This document shows, one piece after another, positions 8,175 to 17,008 of a stretch of DNA of 64,000 nt. Location: assembly GCA_963775505.1 (NCBI GenBank), contig CAVZIL010000001.1, positions 248,001-312,000 on the forward strand. Reading direction: 5' to 3'. Numbering within the stretch: position 1 is the stretch's first letter; every line of letters starts with the position of its first letter. The stretch is from JAIBJN01 sp963775505. GTDB lineage: Bacteria > Actinomycetota > Thermoleophilia > Gaiellales > Gaiellaceae. The translations under genes and the position numbers were made by a program. The notes beneath the pieces were generated by a model. It was not told where the DNA came from. It did not search any database and saw only the letters and a program-made list of their open reading frames with translations.

Positions 8175-9467
8175 TTATCGGCCGGTAGGCTCCCTTGGTT
8201 GATGGTCGGTTTCGGCCCCGCCAAGTAGGTGCCGCCTGCCGAGCATCGAGAGCTCGGCGATATCGCGGCGGAAGAAGAGCGCCACCGTCCAGTCGGCGAC
8301 GACGCGGAGCTTGCGGGAGACCAGAGGCAGCTGGAAGAGGTGGTACGTCCTCGTCACGAACCAGCCGACGAAGCCGCGCAGGCGTAGGCCGAGGACGTCC
8401 GCGATCCCCTTGTAGCGGCCCAGCGTCGCCACCTGGCCGAGCATGCGGTAGCTGTAAGGCTTCGGCTGCCCCTGCAGGTTCTTCGCGAGGCGCCGGGCCT
8501 GGCGAAGCGCGTGCTGACAGGTGGGCGGGTCCGGGCGGCCCGGCGTCGCCTCGTTCGGGACGCGGGCACAGTCACCCAGTGCCCAGACGTTGTCCCGTCC
8601 CTCCACTGCGAGCGTCGGCCCGACGACGACGCGTCCCCGCTCGTCCAGGGGCATCCCGAGCTCGGCGAGGAGCGGGTTCGCCTTGACGCCGGCCGTCCAG
8701 ACGACGGTGTGGGTCTCGAACCGCTCGCCGTCGGAGAGGACGGCTCCGTCGGCGTCCACGGAGTCCAGCGTCGTCGAGACGCGGATGTCCACGCCGCGCC
8801 GCGACAGCTCCCGCGCCGCGTACTCGCCGAGCGGGGGAGGGATCTCGGGCAGGATCGCTGGGGCCGCGTCGACGAGCACCCAGCGTTGGGGAGCCTCTCG
8901 CAGCTCCGGGTAGTAGCGCAGCGCGTCGCGGACGAGGTCGGAGAGCTCGCCGAGGGCCTCGACGCCGGCATAGCCCGCACCGACGAAGACGAACGTCAGG
9001 TGGCGCTCGGCGTCCTCCGGGCTCGCCGCAGCCGCCTCGAGCTCGCGCAGGACGTGGTTTCGCAAGTGGATGGCGTCGGCGAGCGACTTGAAGCCGAGCG
9101 CGTGCTCGGCGAGCCCCGGGATCGGGAGCGTTCGCGGCACGGCTCCGAGCGCGAGCACGAGCTGCTCGTAGCGGAGGTCGACCTCGCCCTCGTGGGTGGC
9201 GACGTGGACGAGACGCGCGCTCTCGTCGAGAGCGGTCGCACGCCCGAGCAGCAGGTCCGCATGCGGACACATAACCCGCAGCGGAACGACGACGTGACGG
9301 GGCTCGAGCGTGCCGGAGGCGGCCTCCGGCAGCATCGGCGTGTAGAGCATGAAGTTCTCGCGGCTGACGATCGTCGCTCCGGAGGAGCCGAGCAGGCGCG
9401 CCACGTACCCTCCGGCGAACCCGCCGCCGAGCACGAGCGTTCCGCCGCGGGCGGCGCGACTCTTCAC
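8175..9467 (-). CDS. ndh: Type II NADH dehydrogenase (NDH-2 family FAD oxidoreductase)
   Basis: A 430-residue single-subunit NADH:quinone oxidoreductase that passes electrons to the membrane quinone pool without pumping protons. It has the FAD-binding VLGGGFAGGYVARLL at the N-terminus, a second Rossmann motif FVFVGAGYAGVEALGEL near residue 155 for NAD(P)H, TVVWTAGVKAN, and the FAD-proximal VWALGDCARVPN. The C-terminal region (GRYKGIADVLG, then a hydrophobic and basic stretch) is the membrane-association part of this family. It begins about 190 bases from the divergent LOG gene. Confidence 0.88.
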   Translation of the reverse strand: MKSRAARGGTLVLGGGFAGGYVARLLGSSGATIVSRENFMLYTPMLPEAASGTLEPRHVVVPLRVMCPHADLLLGRATALDESARLVHVATHEGEVDLRYEQLVLALGAVPRTLPIPGLAEHALGFKSLADAIHLRNHVLRELEAAAASPEDAERHLTFVFVGAGYAGVEALGELSDLVRDALRYYPELREAPQRWVLVDAAPAILPEIPPPLGEYAARELSRRGVDIRVSTTLDSVDADGAVLSDGERFETHTVVWTAGVKANPLLAELGMPLDERGRVVVGPTLAVEGRDNVWALGDCARVPNEATPGRPDPPTCQHALRQARRLAKNLQGQPKPYSYRMLGQVATLGRYKGIADVLGLRLRGFVGWFVTRTYHLFQLPLVSRKLRVVADWTVALFFRRDIAELSMLGRRHLLGGAETDHQPREPTGR

Positions 9468-9551
9468 GGCACCAGTTCCAGAACTCGTCTCAGAATGAAG
9501 CCTTGTGCCGCCGGGCCGCGCTGCTCGCCCCGAGAGCGGCGTCCTCGGTCA

Positions 9552-9577
9552 CGCCCATACCGTTGTCGGTATGGGCG
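9552..9577. promoter_or_regulatory. Perfect 10-bp inverted repeat in the ndh/LOG divergent region
   Basis: CGCCCATACC, six bases (GTTGTC), then GGTATGGGCG. The arms match perfectly. There is no T-run, so a rho-independent terminator is unlikely, and the site lies between two divergently read genes. An operator for a dimeric regulator or an RNA hairpin in the leader of the LOG gene are the two readings; neither is proven. Confidence 0.4.
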
Positions 9578-9658
9578 CTCCTTGCGTCCTTGTCTCGGAA
9601 CGACCATCGCACCCCCGCGGCGAAGCATCATGCTGAAACGAGTTCATATCATCGGCCC

Positions 9659-10108
9659 GTGCAGATCGCGGTCATCGGCAGCGGGGCCGAGTGGACGGCC
9701 CAGGCGGAGGAGGTGGGACGCCTCCTGGCCGAGCGGGGCTGCGTGGTCGTGTGCGGCGGCCTCGGCGAGGTGATGGAAGCCGCGGCGCGGGGAGCGAAGG
9801 AGGCGGGCGGGACGACCCTCGGGATCCTGCCCGGGGAGAGCCCCCGCGACGCGAACCCGTGGATCGACTACGCAGTCGCCACGGGGACAGGGCACGCACG
9901 AAACCTCGCCGTCGTCGCCTCCTGCGAGGCGGCGGTGGCGGTCGGCGGCAGGTGGGGCACTCTCGCCGAGGTCGCGCTTGCCCGCGTTCTCGGCCGTCCG
10001 GTCGTCGTGCTCGGGCCGGGGCCGGGCGCCGAGGGCGAGGGGATCGAGCACGCGGACACGCCCGCCGAGGCGGTCGACCGCGCGCTCGCGCTGGGCGGCC
10101 AGAGCTAA
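9659..10108 (+). CDS. LOG-family (TIGR00725-type) nucleotide-binding protein
   Basis: A 149-residue Rossmann-like protein of the group once called possible lysine decarboxylases. It opens QIAVIGSG, continues GCVVVCGGLGEVMEAAARGA, and carries VGGRWGTLAEVALA, the position of the PGGxGTxxE motif of cytokinin-activating LOG phosphoribohydrolases. The PGG motif is changed to VGG, as in the TIGR00725 branch, whose substrate is not known. GTG 9659 is selected because it directly precedes the first beta strand; the open frame extends upstream through unconserved sequence. Confidence 0.75.
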   Translation: MQIAVIGSGAEWTAQAEEVGRLLAERGCVVVCGGLGEVMEAAARGAKEAGGTTLGILPGESPRDANPWIDYAVATGTGHARNLAVVASCEAAVAVGGRWGTLAEVALARVLGRPVVVLGPGPGAEGEGIEHADTPAEAVDRALALGGQS

Positions 10109-10147
10109 AGAACTCGGCCGTCTCTGCCGAAACCTCGGCGCAGCCCG

Positions 10148-12778
10148 ATGGTCCGGCTTCGCACGACAGTCTCGGTTCTGGTCGCGCTCGTTGCGCTTGC
10201 AGCGGCTGCGCCCGCTCAGGGCGCGGTGAGCTGCGGCTTCGTAGGCGGGACGGCCACCGTGAGCATGAGCGCGGCCGGCGACTCCGCTTCGATCGCGGTC
10301 GGGACGGGCGCGAACGCGGGCAGGATCATGGTCGGCGTGACGGCGTGCGGCGCCGCCACGGTCACCGTCACCGACACGATCGTCGTGAACGGGAACACCG
10401 GCGCCGAGAACGTGACCGTCGACCTGAGCGGCGGCCCGTTCGGGCCCGGGGCGACCGCCGAAGGCTCGGGCACGTCTGAAATCGAGTTCGTCGTCGACCT
10501 CTCGACGGGCGTTCTCGACCGCGTCACGGTCACCGGAAGCACCGGCGCCGACACGATCGTGCTGGGAGCGAGCGGCATGAACCTGAACGGGGACGACGAC
10601 TTCGACATGACCCTTTCCAACGTGGAGCTGGGCACGGTGAACGCGAGCGATGGAGCCGACGCCGTCTCGGGAGCCGGAGACGCCGTCACGGGCGGCGCCA
10701 CGGTGCTCGGCCTGACGCTCAACGGCGACGGCGATGGCGACACGCTGCTCGGAGGCGACGGCGACGACACGGTCACGGGCGGAGCGGGTTCGGACGCCCT
10801 CGCGGGCGGCGACGGCGACGACGCGCTGACGGGCGGGGCGGGGAACGACGTCTTCGACGAGGGCGCCGACGCCAACGGGAGCGACACGATCGCAGGGAGC
10901 AGCGGCAACGACTCGATCACCTACGGCAACCGGGCGGCGGGCGTCGTCGTGACCATGGACGGTGTCTTCGACGACGGGCAGGTCGGCGAGGCGGACAGCG
11001 TCGGCGCGGACGTCGAGAACGCGACCGGCGGCGGCGGCGACAACGTGATGACAGGGAGCGGAAGCGCGAACGATCTCACCGGCGGCCCCGGTGACGACAT
11101 TCTCGACGGCGGCGCCGGCGACGACACGCTCAACGGCGGGCCGGGCCTCGACCGGCTCACGGGCGGGACGGGAAGCGACGTCGTCTTCGGCGACGACGGC
11201 GACGACGCGATCCTCGAAGGCGCCGGCAACGACGTCCTCGACGGCGGCGCCGACGCGGACACCCTCGACTACTCCGGAGTCACGGGAGGCGTGACGCTGT
11301 CGCTCGCTGTGGGCTCGGCGCAGGCGACGGGCGGTGCGGGGACTGACACCGTCAACGGCGTCGAGAACCTGACCGGCGGTAGCGGCGCCGACGTCCTGGC
11401 CGGCGACGCCGGCGCGAACGTGCTCGCCGGCGGCGCGGGCAACGACACTTTCCAGGGCGACGCCGGCGACGACACTCTCCATGGCAACCTCGGCACGGAC
11501 TCGGCCGACTATTCCTCCTTCGTGGAGGACGTCACGGTCGCGCTCGGCCCGGTGAGCGGAGCGAGCCCCGGCTCGGCAACCACCGCCTCGACGGGCACCG
11601 ACACGCTCTACGCGATCTCCAACGTGACGGGCGGCTCGGGCGACGACACCATCACCGGCGAAGCCGGCGCGAACGTCCTCGTCGGAGGCGACGGCGACGA
11701 CACGCTCGCGGGCCTGCGCGGGAACGACACGCTCGAGGGCGGATCGGGGTCGGACACGCTCGACTACTCGGCCGCCGACGCCGGCGTCACCCTCAACCTC
11801 GCCAGTCTCGCCGCCCAGAACACGGGCGGCGCCGGGACCGACACGGTCCTGACCGCCGAGAACGTCCTCGGCTCGGCCTTCGCCGACAACTTCGCCGGCA
11901 CCGTCGGTGCGAACAGCTTCGACGGCGGCGCCGGCACGGACACGGCTGACTACTCGAGCTCCGCGCTGGGCGTCAGCGTCGACCTCTCGGTCGCCGGCCC
12001 GCAGGACACCGTCGGGGCGGGGATAGACACGCTCGCCGCCATGGAGAACGTCACGGGTGGCTCCGGGCGGGACGTGCTCGCGGGCGACGCGGGGGCCAAC
12101 GTCCTCACGGGCGGGGCGGGCAACGACACGCTGAGGGCGAGCGCCGGGGGCGATCTCCTGGACGGCGGCGCGGGCTCCGACACCATCGATTACTCGGCGC
12201 GGCCGCCGGGCGTCGTCGTCAACCTGACGGCGGGAAGCGGCTCGAGCTCGGGCGACACCGACCTCGTCACTGCCGCAGAGAACGTGACGGGAAGCTCCGG
12301 CGCCGACACGCTGACGGGTGACGGCGGCGCGAACGTCCTCGACGGCGGCGCCGGAAACGACAGGCTGCGCGGACTTGCCGGGGCCGACACCCTCGCCGGG
12401 GGCGCGGGCACCGACACCGTCGACTACGCGACCTTCTTCCCGGCGAACGGGCGGATCGGCGTCGTCGTCAACCTCGCGAGCGGCGAGGCGACGGGGGACG
12501 GCTTCGACGCCCTCTCTCTGATCGAGAACGCAAACGGCTCGAGCTTCGACGACCGGCTGGTCGGAAACGGCCTGGCGAACCGGCTTCGCGGAGCCGACGG
12601 CCTGGACTGGATCACCGGCGCGGGTGGCCAGGACCGGCTGCGCGGCGGCGACGGCGTCGACACGATCCTGGCGCGGGACGGGGCTCTCGACCGGGTCTAC
12701 GGCGACGCGGGCCGCGACCGGGCCCGGGTCGACCAGGGCCTCGACGTCGTCCGCACCGTCGCGATCCTGCTGCCCTAG
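10148..12778 (+). CDS. Secreted calcium-binding RTX-repeat protein
   Basis: An 876-residue acidic exported protein. Residues 1-26 form a Sec signal peptide ending AAAAPAQGA. From about residue 175 to the end there are many nonapeptide-type repeats (GGDGDDTVT, GGAGNDVFD, GGAGDDTLN and similar) that bind calcium in a parallel beta roll. They are separated by recurring spacer modules of the kind LDYSGVTGGVTLSLAVG and TDTVNGVENLTGG, in at least six cycles. No catalytic domain is recognisable, so an extracellular or surface scaffold or adhesin is likely. There is no type I secretion system nearby. The stop shares the tetranucleotide CTAG with the convergent helicase gene. Confidence 0.88.
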   Translation: MVRLRTTVSVLVALVALAAAAPAQGAVSCGFVGGTATVSMSAAGDSASIAVGTGANAGRIMVGVTACGAATVTVTDTIVVNGNTGAENVTVDLSGGPFGPGATAEGSGTSEIEFVVDLSTGVLDRVTVTGSTGADTIVLGASGMNLNGDDDFDMTLSNVELGTVNASDGADAVSGAGDAVTGGATVLGLTLNGDGDGDTLLGGDGDDTVTGGAGSDALAGGDGDDALTGGAGNDVFDEGADANGSDTIAGSSGNDSITYGNRAAGVVVTMDGVFDDGQVGEADSVGADVENATGGGGDNVMTGSGSANDLTGGPGDDILDGGAGDDTLNGGPGLDRLTGGTGSDVVFGDDGDDAILEGAGNDVLDGGADADTLDYSGVTGGVTLSLAVGSAQATGGAGTDTVNGVENLTGGSGADVLAGDAGANVLAGGAGNDTFQGDAGDDTLHGNLGTDSADYSSFVEDVTVALGPVSGASPGSATTASTGTDTLYAISNVTGGSGDDTITGEAGANVLVGGDGDDTLAGLRGNDTLEGGSGSDTLDYSAADAGVTLNLASLAAQNTGGAGTDTVLTAENVLGSAFADNFAGTVGANSFDGGAGTDTADYSSSALGVSVDLSVAGPQDTVGAGIDTLAAMENVTGGSGRDVLAGDAGANVLTGGAGNDTLRASAGGDLLDGGAGSDTIDYSARPPGVVVNLTAGSGSSSGDTDLVTAAENVTGSSGADTLTGDGGANVLDGGAGNDRLRGLAGADTLAGGAGTDTVDYATFFPANGRIGVVVNLASGEATGDGFDALSLIENANGSSFDDRLVGNGLANRLRGADGLDWITGAGGQDRLRGGDGVDTILARDGALDRVYGDAGRDRARVDQGLDVVRTVAILLP

Positions 12779-15015
12779 CCGCCCGTCAGCATCCGGCGCA
12801 GGAGCGTCAGCGCGCCGGCCTTGTCGAGGAACTCGTTGAGGTTGCCGCACTTCGGGGACTGGACGCAGGAAGGGCAGCCCTCGGCGCAGGGGCAGCCGGC
12901 GAGCAGGTGCTCGGTGTCGCCGACCCAGCCCTCGAGCTCGTCGTAGCCGCGGCGAGCGATACCGACGCCGCCGGGGTGGCCGTCGTAGACGAAGACGGTG
13001 GGACGGCCCGTCTGGAAGTGGAAGTTCGTGGAGAGCCCGCCGATGTCCCAGCGGTCGCACATCGCCCAGAGCGGGAGGACGGCGATCATTGCGTGCTCGG
13101 CCGCGTGGAGGGAGCCGAGGAGCTTCGGCAGCGGGTCCAGGCCGTCGAGCTGCTCCTCGGAGGGGACGTACCAGACGGCCTCCGTCTCGAAGGTCGTCGC
13201 CGGCAGGTCGAGGGTCACGAGCTCGAGGGTCGCCTGGTCGCGGATCGACTTGCGCTGGTAGGCGATCACCTGCTCGGTGACGCTGACCCGGCCGAAGGAG
13301 ACCTCGAGGCCGAGCCTTCGTGCCGTGAGCTCGGCCCCCTCGATCGCGGTCGTCGTCTCCTTCTTCGGCTGGGTGTAGTAGTCGGCGGTGAAGGCCTCCA
13401 CGAGCGCCGCCCGTGCCGCGAGGTCGAGCTCGAGCACCCGGTAGGACTCGCCGAGGTGGAGGTAGACGGCGCCCTCGTGCACGGTGGAAAAGGCCCGCTC
13501 CTGCTCGACGAGCCCGAGCACTGTCCCCGTGACGACGTCGATGACGGCGATGGACTCCGGGCTGGCCGAGCGCAATGCCAGCCGGCCGGCCGGGTAGTCG
13601 CGTCCGGCCCAGACGATTCCGGCCGGGGTCCGCCGAAGCTCGCCGCCCTCGAGGAGCGCCTCGGCGCGCTCGAGCGCGGCGTCCCCGAGCGTCTCGCGGT
13701 CGCGGTCGTCGAGCGGCGCCTCGAACGCGGCCGAGAGCACGTGGCCGTCGAGGATCCGCGGGTTGGCGTGGTCGAGGATGGCGGCCTCGACGCGCCGGCC
13801 GAGCAGCGCCTCCGGTTCGCGCATGAAGAACTGGTCGAGCGCGTCCTCGCTCGCCACCAGCACGGCGAGGCCGTGGCTGCGCCTGCCGGCGCGCCCCCAC
13901 TGCTGTCGCAGGCTCGCGACGGTCCCCGGGAAGCCGACGGAGAGGGCGCAGTCGAGGAGCCCGATGTCGATGCCGAGCTCGAGCGCGTCGGTCGCCGTGA
14001 CGCCGAGCAGCTCGCCCGCGACGAGCCGGCGCTCGATCTCGCGTCGTTGCGCAGGCGTGTAGCCCGCCCGGTACGGCGAAAGCCGTGCGGCCGTCTCGGC
14101 GTCGACCCGCTCCGCGGCGAAGCGATGGATCAGCTCGGCCGCCTTGCGGCTCTTCGTGAAGCAGATCGTGCGGAGGCCGCGCGAGACGAGCTCGGCGAGG
14201 AGGCGGGCGCCCTCGCCGAGCGCGCTCGCCCGCAGCTGGAGCGGCTCGTCGACGACGGGCGGGTTCCAGAACGCGATCGTGCGCTCCGCTCGAGGCGCTC
14301 CGTCCTCCTCGACCACGGTCGCGTCGAAGCCGAGGAGCGCGCGCGCCAGCTCGCCCGGGTTGGCGATGGTCGCCGAGGCGAGCAGGAACTGCGGTTCGGC
14401 GCCGTAGATCCGCGCCGCGCGCCGGAGGCGCCTCAGCACGTTCCCGACGTGAGAGCCGAACACGCCCCGGTACACGTGCGCCTCGTCGACGACGACGTAG
14501 CGGAGGTTGGCGAGGACGTCCGCCCAGCGGTCGTGGTGCGGCAGGACGCCGACGTGGAGCATGTCCGGGTTGGTCAGGATCGCGTTGGCCCACTTCCTGA
14601 TCTGCCAGCGACGCTCGTGCTCGGTGTCGCCGTCGTAGATAGCCGGCTTCACGCGGGGGACGCCCAGCTCGGCCAGGGCGCGCGCCTGGTCCTGCGCGAG
14701 CGCCTTCGTCGGGTACAGGTAGAGGGCCCGCAGCTTCGGCTCCGTCGCGAGCGCGTCGAGAACGGGGAGGTTGAAGGCGAGCGACTTGCCGCTGGCGGTG
14801 CCCGTGGCGACGACCACGTGCTCGCCGCGGCGAGCGGCGGCGAGCGACTCGGCCTGGTGGGTGAAGACGCTGTCGATGCCGCGCGCTTGCAGGGCGGCCG
14901 CGAGCTGCGGGTGCAGCTCCGGCAGTGGAACCGTCTGCGCCTCTCGGCCCGGAATCTCGGTGAGGTACGCGAGCTCCTCGCCTGCGAGGACCCCTTCCCA
15001 GGTCACGACCGCCAT
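12775..15015 (-). CDS. MrfA/Hrq1-like superfamily 2 DNA helicase with C-terminal Cys cluster
   Basis: A 746-residue DEAD/DEAH-type helicase. Motif I is GTASGKSLAFNLPVL (near residue 70), followed by LYPTKALAQDQ (Ia), DEAH (VVVDEAHVYRG), SAT (LASATIANPGE), ICFTKSRKAAE and QWGRAGRRSHG (motif VI). The C-terminal domain ends with the four-cysteine CPCAEGCPSCVQSPKCG cluster of the MZB (DUF1998) domain. This architecture is that of Bacillus MrfA and yeast Hrq1, which unwind DNA during repair of mitomycin-type damage. Function here is inferred from the architecture. ATG at 15015; thiD starts divergently 26 bases away. Confidence 0.85.
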   Translation of the reverse strand: MAVVTWEGVLAGEELAYLTEIPGREAQTVPLPELHPQLAAALQARGIDSVFTHQAESLAAARRGEHVVVATGTASGKSLAFNLPVLDALATEPKLRALYLYPTKALAQDQARALAELGVPRVKPAIYDGDTEHERRWQIRKWANAILTNPDMLHVGVLPHHDRWADVLANLRYVVVDEAHVYRGVFGSHVGNVLRRLRRAARIYGAEPQFLLASATIANPGELARALLGFDATVVEEDGAPRAERTIAFWNPPVVDEPLQLRASALGEGARLLAELVSRGLRTICFTKSRKAAELIHRFAAERVDAETAARLSPYRAGYTPAQRREIERRLVAGELLGVTATDALELGIDIGLLDCALSVGFPGTVASLRQQWGRAGRRSHGLAVLVASEDALDQFFMREPEALLGRRVEAAILDHANPRILDGHVLSAAFEAPLDDRDRETLGDAALERAEALLEGGELRRTPAGIVWAGRDYPAGRLALRSASPESIAVIDVVTGTVLGLVEQERAFSTVHEGAVYLHLGESYRVLELDLAARAALVEAFTADYYTQPKKETTTAIEGAELTARRLGLEVSFGRVSVTEQVIAYQRKSIRDQATLELVTLDLPATTFETEAVWYVPSEEQLDGLDPLPKLLGSLHAAEHAMIAVLPLWAMCDRWDIGGLSTNFHFQTGRPTVFVYDGHPGGVGIARRGYDELEGWVGDTEHLLAGCPCAEGCPSCVQSPKCGNLNEFLDKAGALTLLRRMLTGG

Positions 15016-15041
15016 CGAGGCGATGCTAGCTTTCGTGCTCC

Positions 15042-15854
15042 GTGGTACCCCGGTGTCTCACGATCGCGACCTCGGACTCGGGCGGGGGCGCGGGGATCCA
15101 GGCCGATCTGAAGGCGTTTGCCGCCCTCGGCTGTCACGGCATGAGCGCGATCGTCGCGCTCACGGCACAGAACACCACCTCGGTCGCCGCCGTCCACGAG
15201 GCGCCGCCCGCGTTCGCGCGAGCCCAGCTCGACGCGGTCTTCGACGACATCGGGGTCGACGCGGCCAAGACCGGCATGCTCTTCAGCGCTCGCATCATCG
15301 AGGCGGTCGCGGACTTCCTGAGCGAGCATCAGGTGCCGCTCGTGGTCGACCCGGTCATGGTGGCCGCGTCCGGCGCGAAGCTGCTCGAGGACGACGCGGT
15401 CGGCGTCCTCGTCGAGGAGCTCTTTCCGCTCGCGACCGTCGTCACGCCGAACCTGCACGAGGCGTGTGCCCTGCTCGGGTTGCCCTACGCCGACGAGGCC
15501 GACCGGCGCGCGCTCGCCGAGGCGATCCACGAGCTCGGCGCTCCGGCGGTGATCGTCACGGGCGGCCACGGGGCCGAGTCTCTGGACTGGCTCTTCGACG
15601 GCGACCGCCACGTCGCCATTCCGGTCGAGCGCTACGGCGACGAGGCGACCCACGGCGCAGGGTGCACCCACTCGGCCAGCCTCGCCGCGCTCCTCGCCAG
15701 GGGCGAGGCGCTCGAGGACGCAGCCCGCGGCGCCGCGGCGATCGCCTCCGACGCAGTTCGTCACGGGCTCGCCGACCTCGGCGCCGGCTCGGGCCCGGTC
15801 GACGTGTTCCACCTTGAGGCTCTCGGAGCTCGGGGAGTTCGGGCTCCTCGCTGA
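15042..15854 (+). CDS. thiD: Hydroxymethylpyrimidine/phosphomethylpyrimidine kinase
   Basis: ThiD phosphorylates HMP twice to give HMP-PP, the pyrimidine half of thiamine. 270 residues, the normal length. Signatures: TIATSDSGGGAGIQADLKAF at the N-terminus, ALTAQNT, AAKTGMLFS, VVDPVMVAASG, VTPNLHEA and THGAGCTHSASLAALLA with the anion-hole GAGC near residue 210. Start GTG 15042. The gene overlaps the following thiL by 41 bases, so the two thiamine genes form one unit. No TPP riboswitch is possible in the 26-base leader unless it lies inside the divergent helicase gene. Confidence 0.92.
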   Translation: MVPRCLTIATSDSGGGAGIQADLKAFAALGCHGMSAIVALTAQNTTSVAAVHEAPPAFARAQLDAVFDDIGVDAAKTGMLFSARIIEAVADFLSEHQVPLVVDPVMVAASGAKLLEDDAVGVLVEELFPLATVVTPNLHEACALLGLPYADEADRRALAEAIHELGAPAVIVTGGHGAESLDWLFDGDRHVAIPVERYGDEATHGAGCTHSASLAALLARGEALEDAARGAAAIASDAVRHGLADLGAGSGPVDVFHLEALGARGVRAPR

Positions 15855-16685
15855 GCTCGAGCGGCGCGGGCTCGCCCGCGGCCAGGACGCCGAGGGCGCT
15901 GTCCTCGCGAACGGCGTCGTCGTCACCCAGGACACGCTCGTCGAGGGCGTTCACTTCCGCCGCGCGTGGACGTCCTGGCGCGACCTGGGGTACAAGGCGA
16001 CGGCGGTCAACCTCAGCGACCTGGCGGCCATGGGCGCCGAGCCCGAGGCGCTGCTCGTCGCCCTCGCCCTGCCGGCGGACGCCGACGTCGAGGCGGTGGC
16101 AGAGCTCTACGAGGGCCTGAACGAGCCTGCGGTTCCGGTGGTCGGCGGTGACACGACGCGGTCCGAGCACGTTCGCTCTCACCGTCACGGCGGTCGGCAG
16201 GAGCGACCGCGTGCCGGGGCGGGCGGGCGCCCGCCCGGGCGACGTGCTGGTCGTGACCGGGCCGCTCGGCGGCTCTGCCGCAGGTCTCCACGCGCTTCGC
16301 GAGGGCCTCGCAGGCTTCGACGAGCTGGTCGCCCGCCACCGCCGTCCGCCGCTACGGCTCGCGGAGGGGCGCCGGCTCGCCACTGTCGCCCACGCCCTCG
16401 TCGACATCTCGGACGGGCTGGCGGGCGACGCCGCCCGGATCGCCGAGCGCTCGCGGCTGCAGGATCGTGCTCGACCCCGGCGAGCGTCCCGCGCGCACCG
16501 CGCATCGAGGAGGTCGCCGACCTCCCCTTCTGGACGCTGGGCGAGGACTACGAGCTCCTGGCCGCGCTGGCGCCCGAGGACGCGGACGCGCTCGGCTTCG
16601 CCGGTCGTCGGGCGCTGCGAGGAGGGCGCGGGCGTCGAGCCCGCAGACCTCGCGCGGCTGGGACTCGTTCAGGCCGCCGGGCTGA
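15814..16685 (+). pseudogene. thiL: Thiamine-monophosphate kinase, reading frame broken five times
   Basis: ThiL phosphorylates thiamine phosphate to the coenzyme TPP. All family landmarks are present but spread over three frames. Start TTG 15814 gives LRLSELGEFGLLAEL, DTLVEGVHFRR, GYKATAVNLSDLAAMGAEP and VVGGDTTR. It then shifts at about 16159 to GPSTFALTVTAVGR and DISDGLAGDAARIAERS, at about 16454 to GCRIVLDPGE, at about 16486 to VPRAPRIEEVADLPFWTLGE, at about 16600 to PVVGRCEEGAGV, and at about 16655 to GWDSFRPPG and TGA. Each shift is +1 and is healed by adding one CG. The coding content is otherwise well conserved, so sequencing or assembly error is more likely than decay. Confidence 0.85.
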
Positions 16686-17001
16686 GCCAGCGCTCCCAGG
16701 CGGCCTCGTAGTGGCTGCGGGAGCGCGCGCCGACGACGACCTCCCGGGCCTCGCCGCCTTCGAAGAGGATCACCGTGGGGATCGAGAGGACGTTGTAGCG
16801 GGCCTGCGTCGCCGGGTTCTCGTCGACGTTCAGCTTCACGAACCGTACGCGCTCGTGCTCGCCGGCCATGTCCGTGAGGATCGGGCCGACGATCCGGCAC
16901 GGCCCGCACCAGGGAGCCCAGAAGTCGACCACGACGGGGCCTTCCGCCTGGAGGACCTCCTGCTCGAAGTCGGCGTCCCCTACCTGGGCGAGCTCGGCCA
17001 C
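16669..17001 (-). CDS. trxA: Thioredoxin
   Basis: A 110-residue thioredoxin, the cytosolic dithiol reductant for ribonucleotide reductase, peroxiredoxins and protein disulfides. It has the classical active site FWAPWCGPC with Cys32 and Cys35, and the cis-proline loop SIPTVILFEGG. Length is normal. It is convergent with thiL and overlaps its last 17 bases. It starts at ATG 17001, directly after the stop of the glycosyltransferase gene on the same strand. Confidence 0.95.
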   Translation of the reverse strand: MAELAQVGDADFEQEVLQAEGPVVVDFWAPWCGPCRIVGPILTDMAGEHERVRFVKLNVDENPATQARYNVLSIPTVILFEGGEAREVVVGARSRSHYEAAWERWLSPAA

Positions 17002-17008
17002 CGGCGCA

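Noticed and set aside
10700..12700. CRISPR-like or satellite repeat array
   Set aside because: The periodic GGCGGCGCCGGC-type DNA is explained by the coded RTX nonapeptides; the units vary at DNA level and have no spacers.
9644..14593. A 1649-codon open frame on the minus strand across the LOG, RTX and helicase genes
   Set aside because: It is antisense to the RTX and LOG genes and out of frame with the helicase, low in complexity (Arg/Ala/Pro rich), a usual artefact of about 70% GC.
15016..15041. TPP riboswitch upstream of thiD
   Set aside because: The leader is 26 bases; no THI-box (CTGAGA and related core) is visible there or at the neighbouring helicase start.
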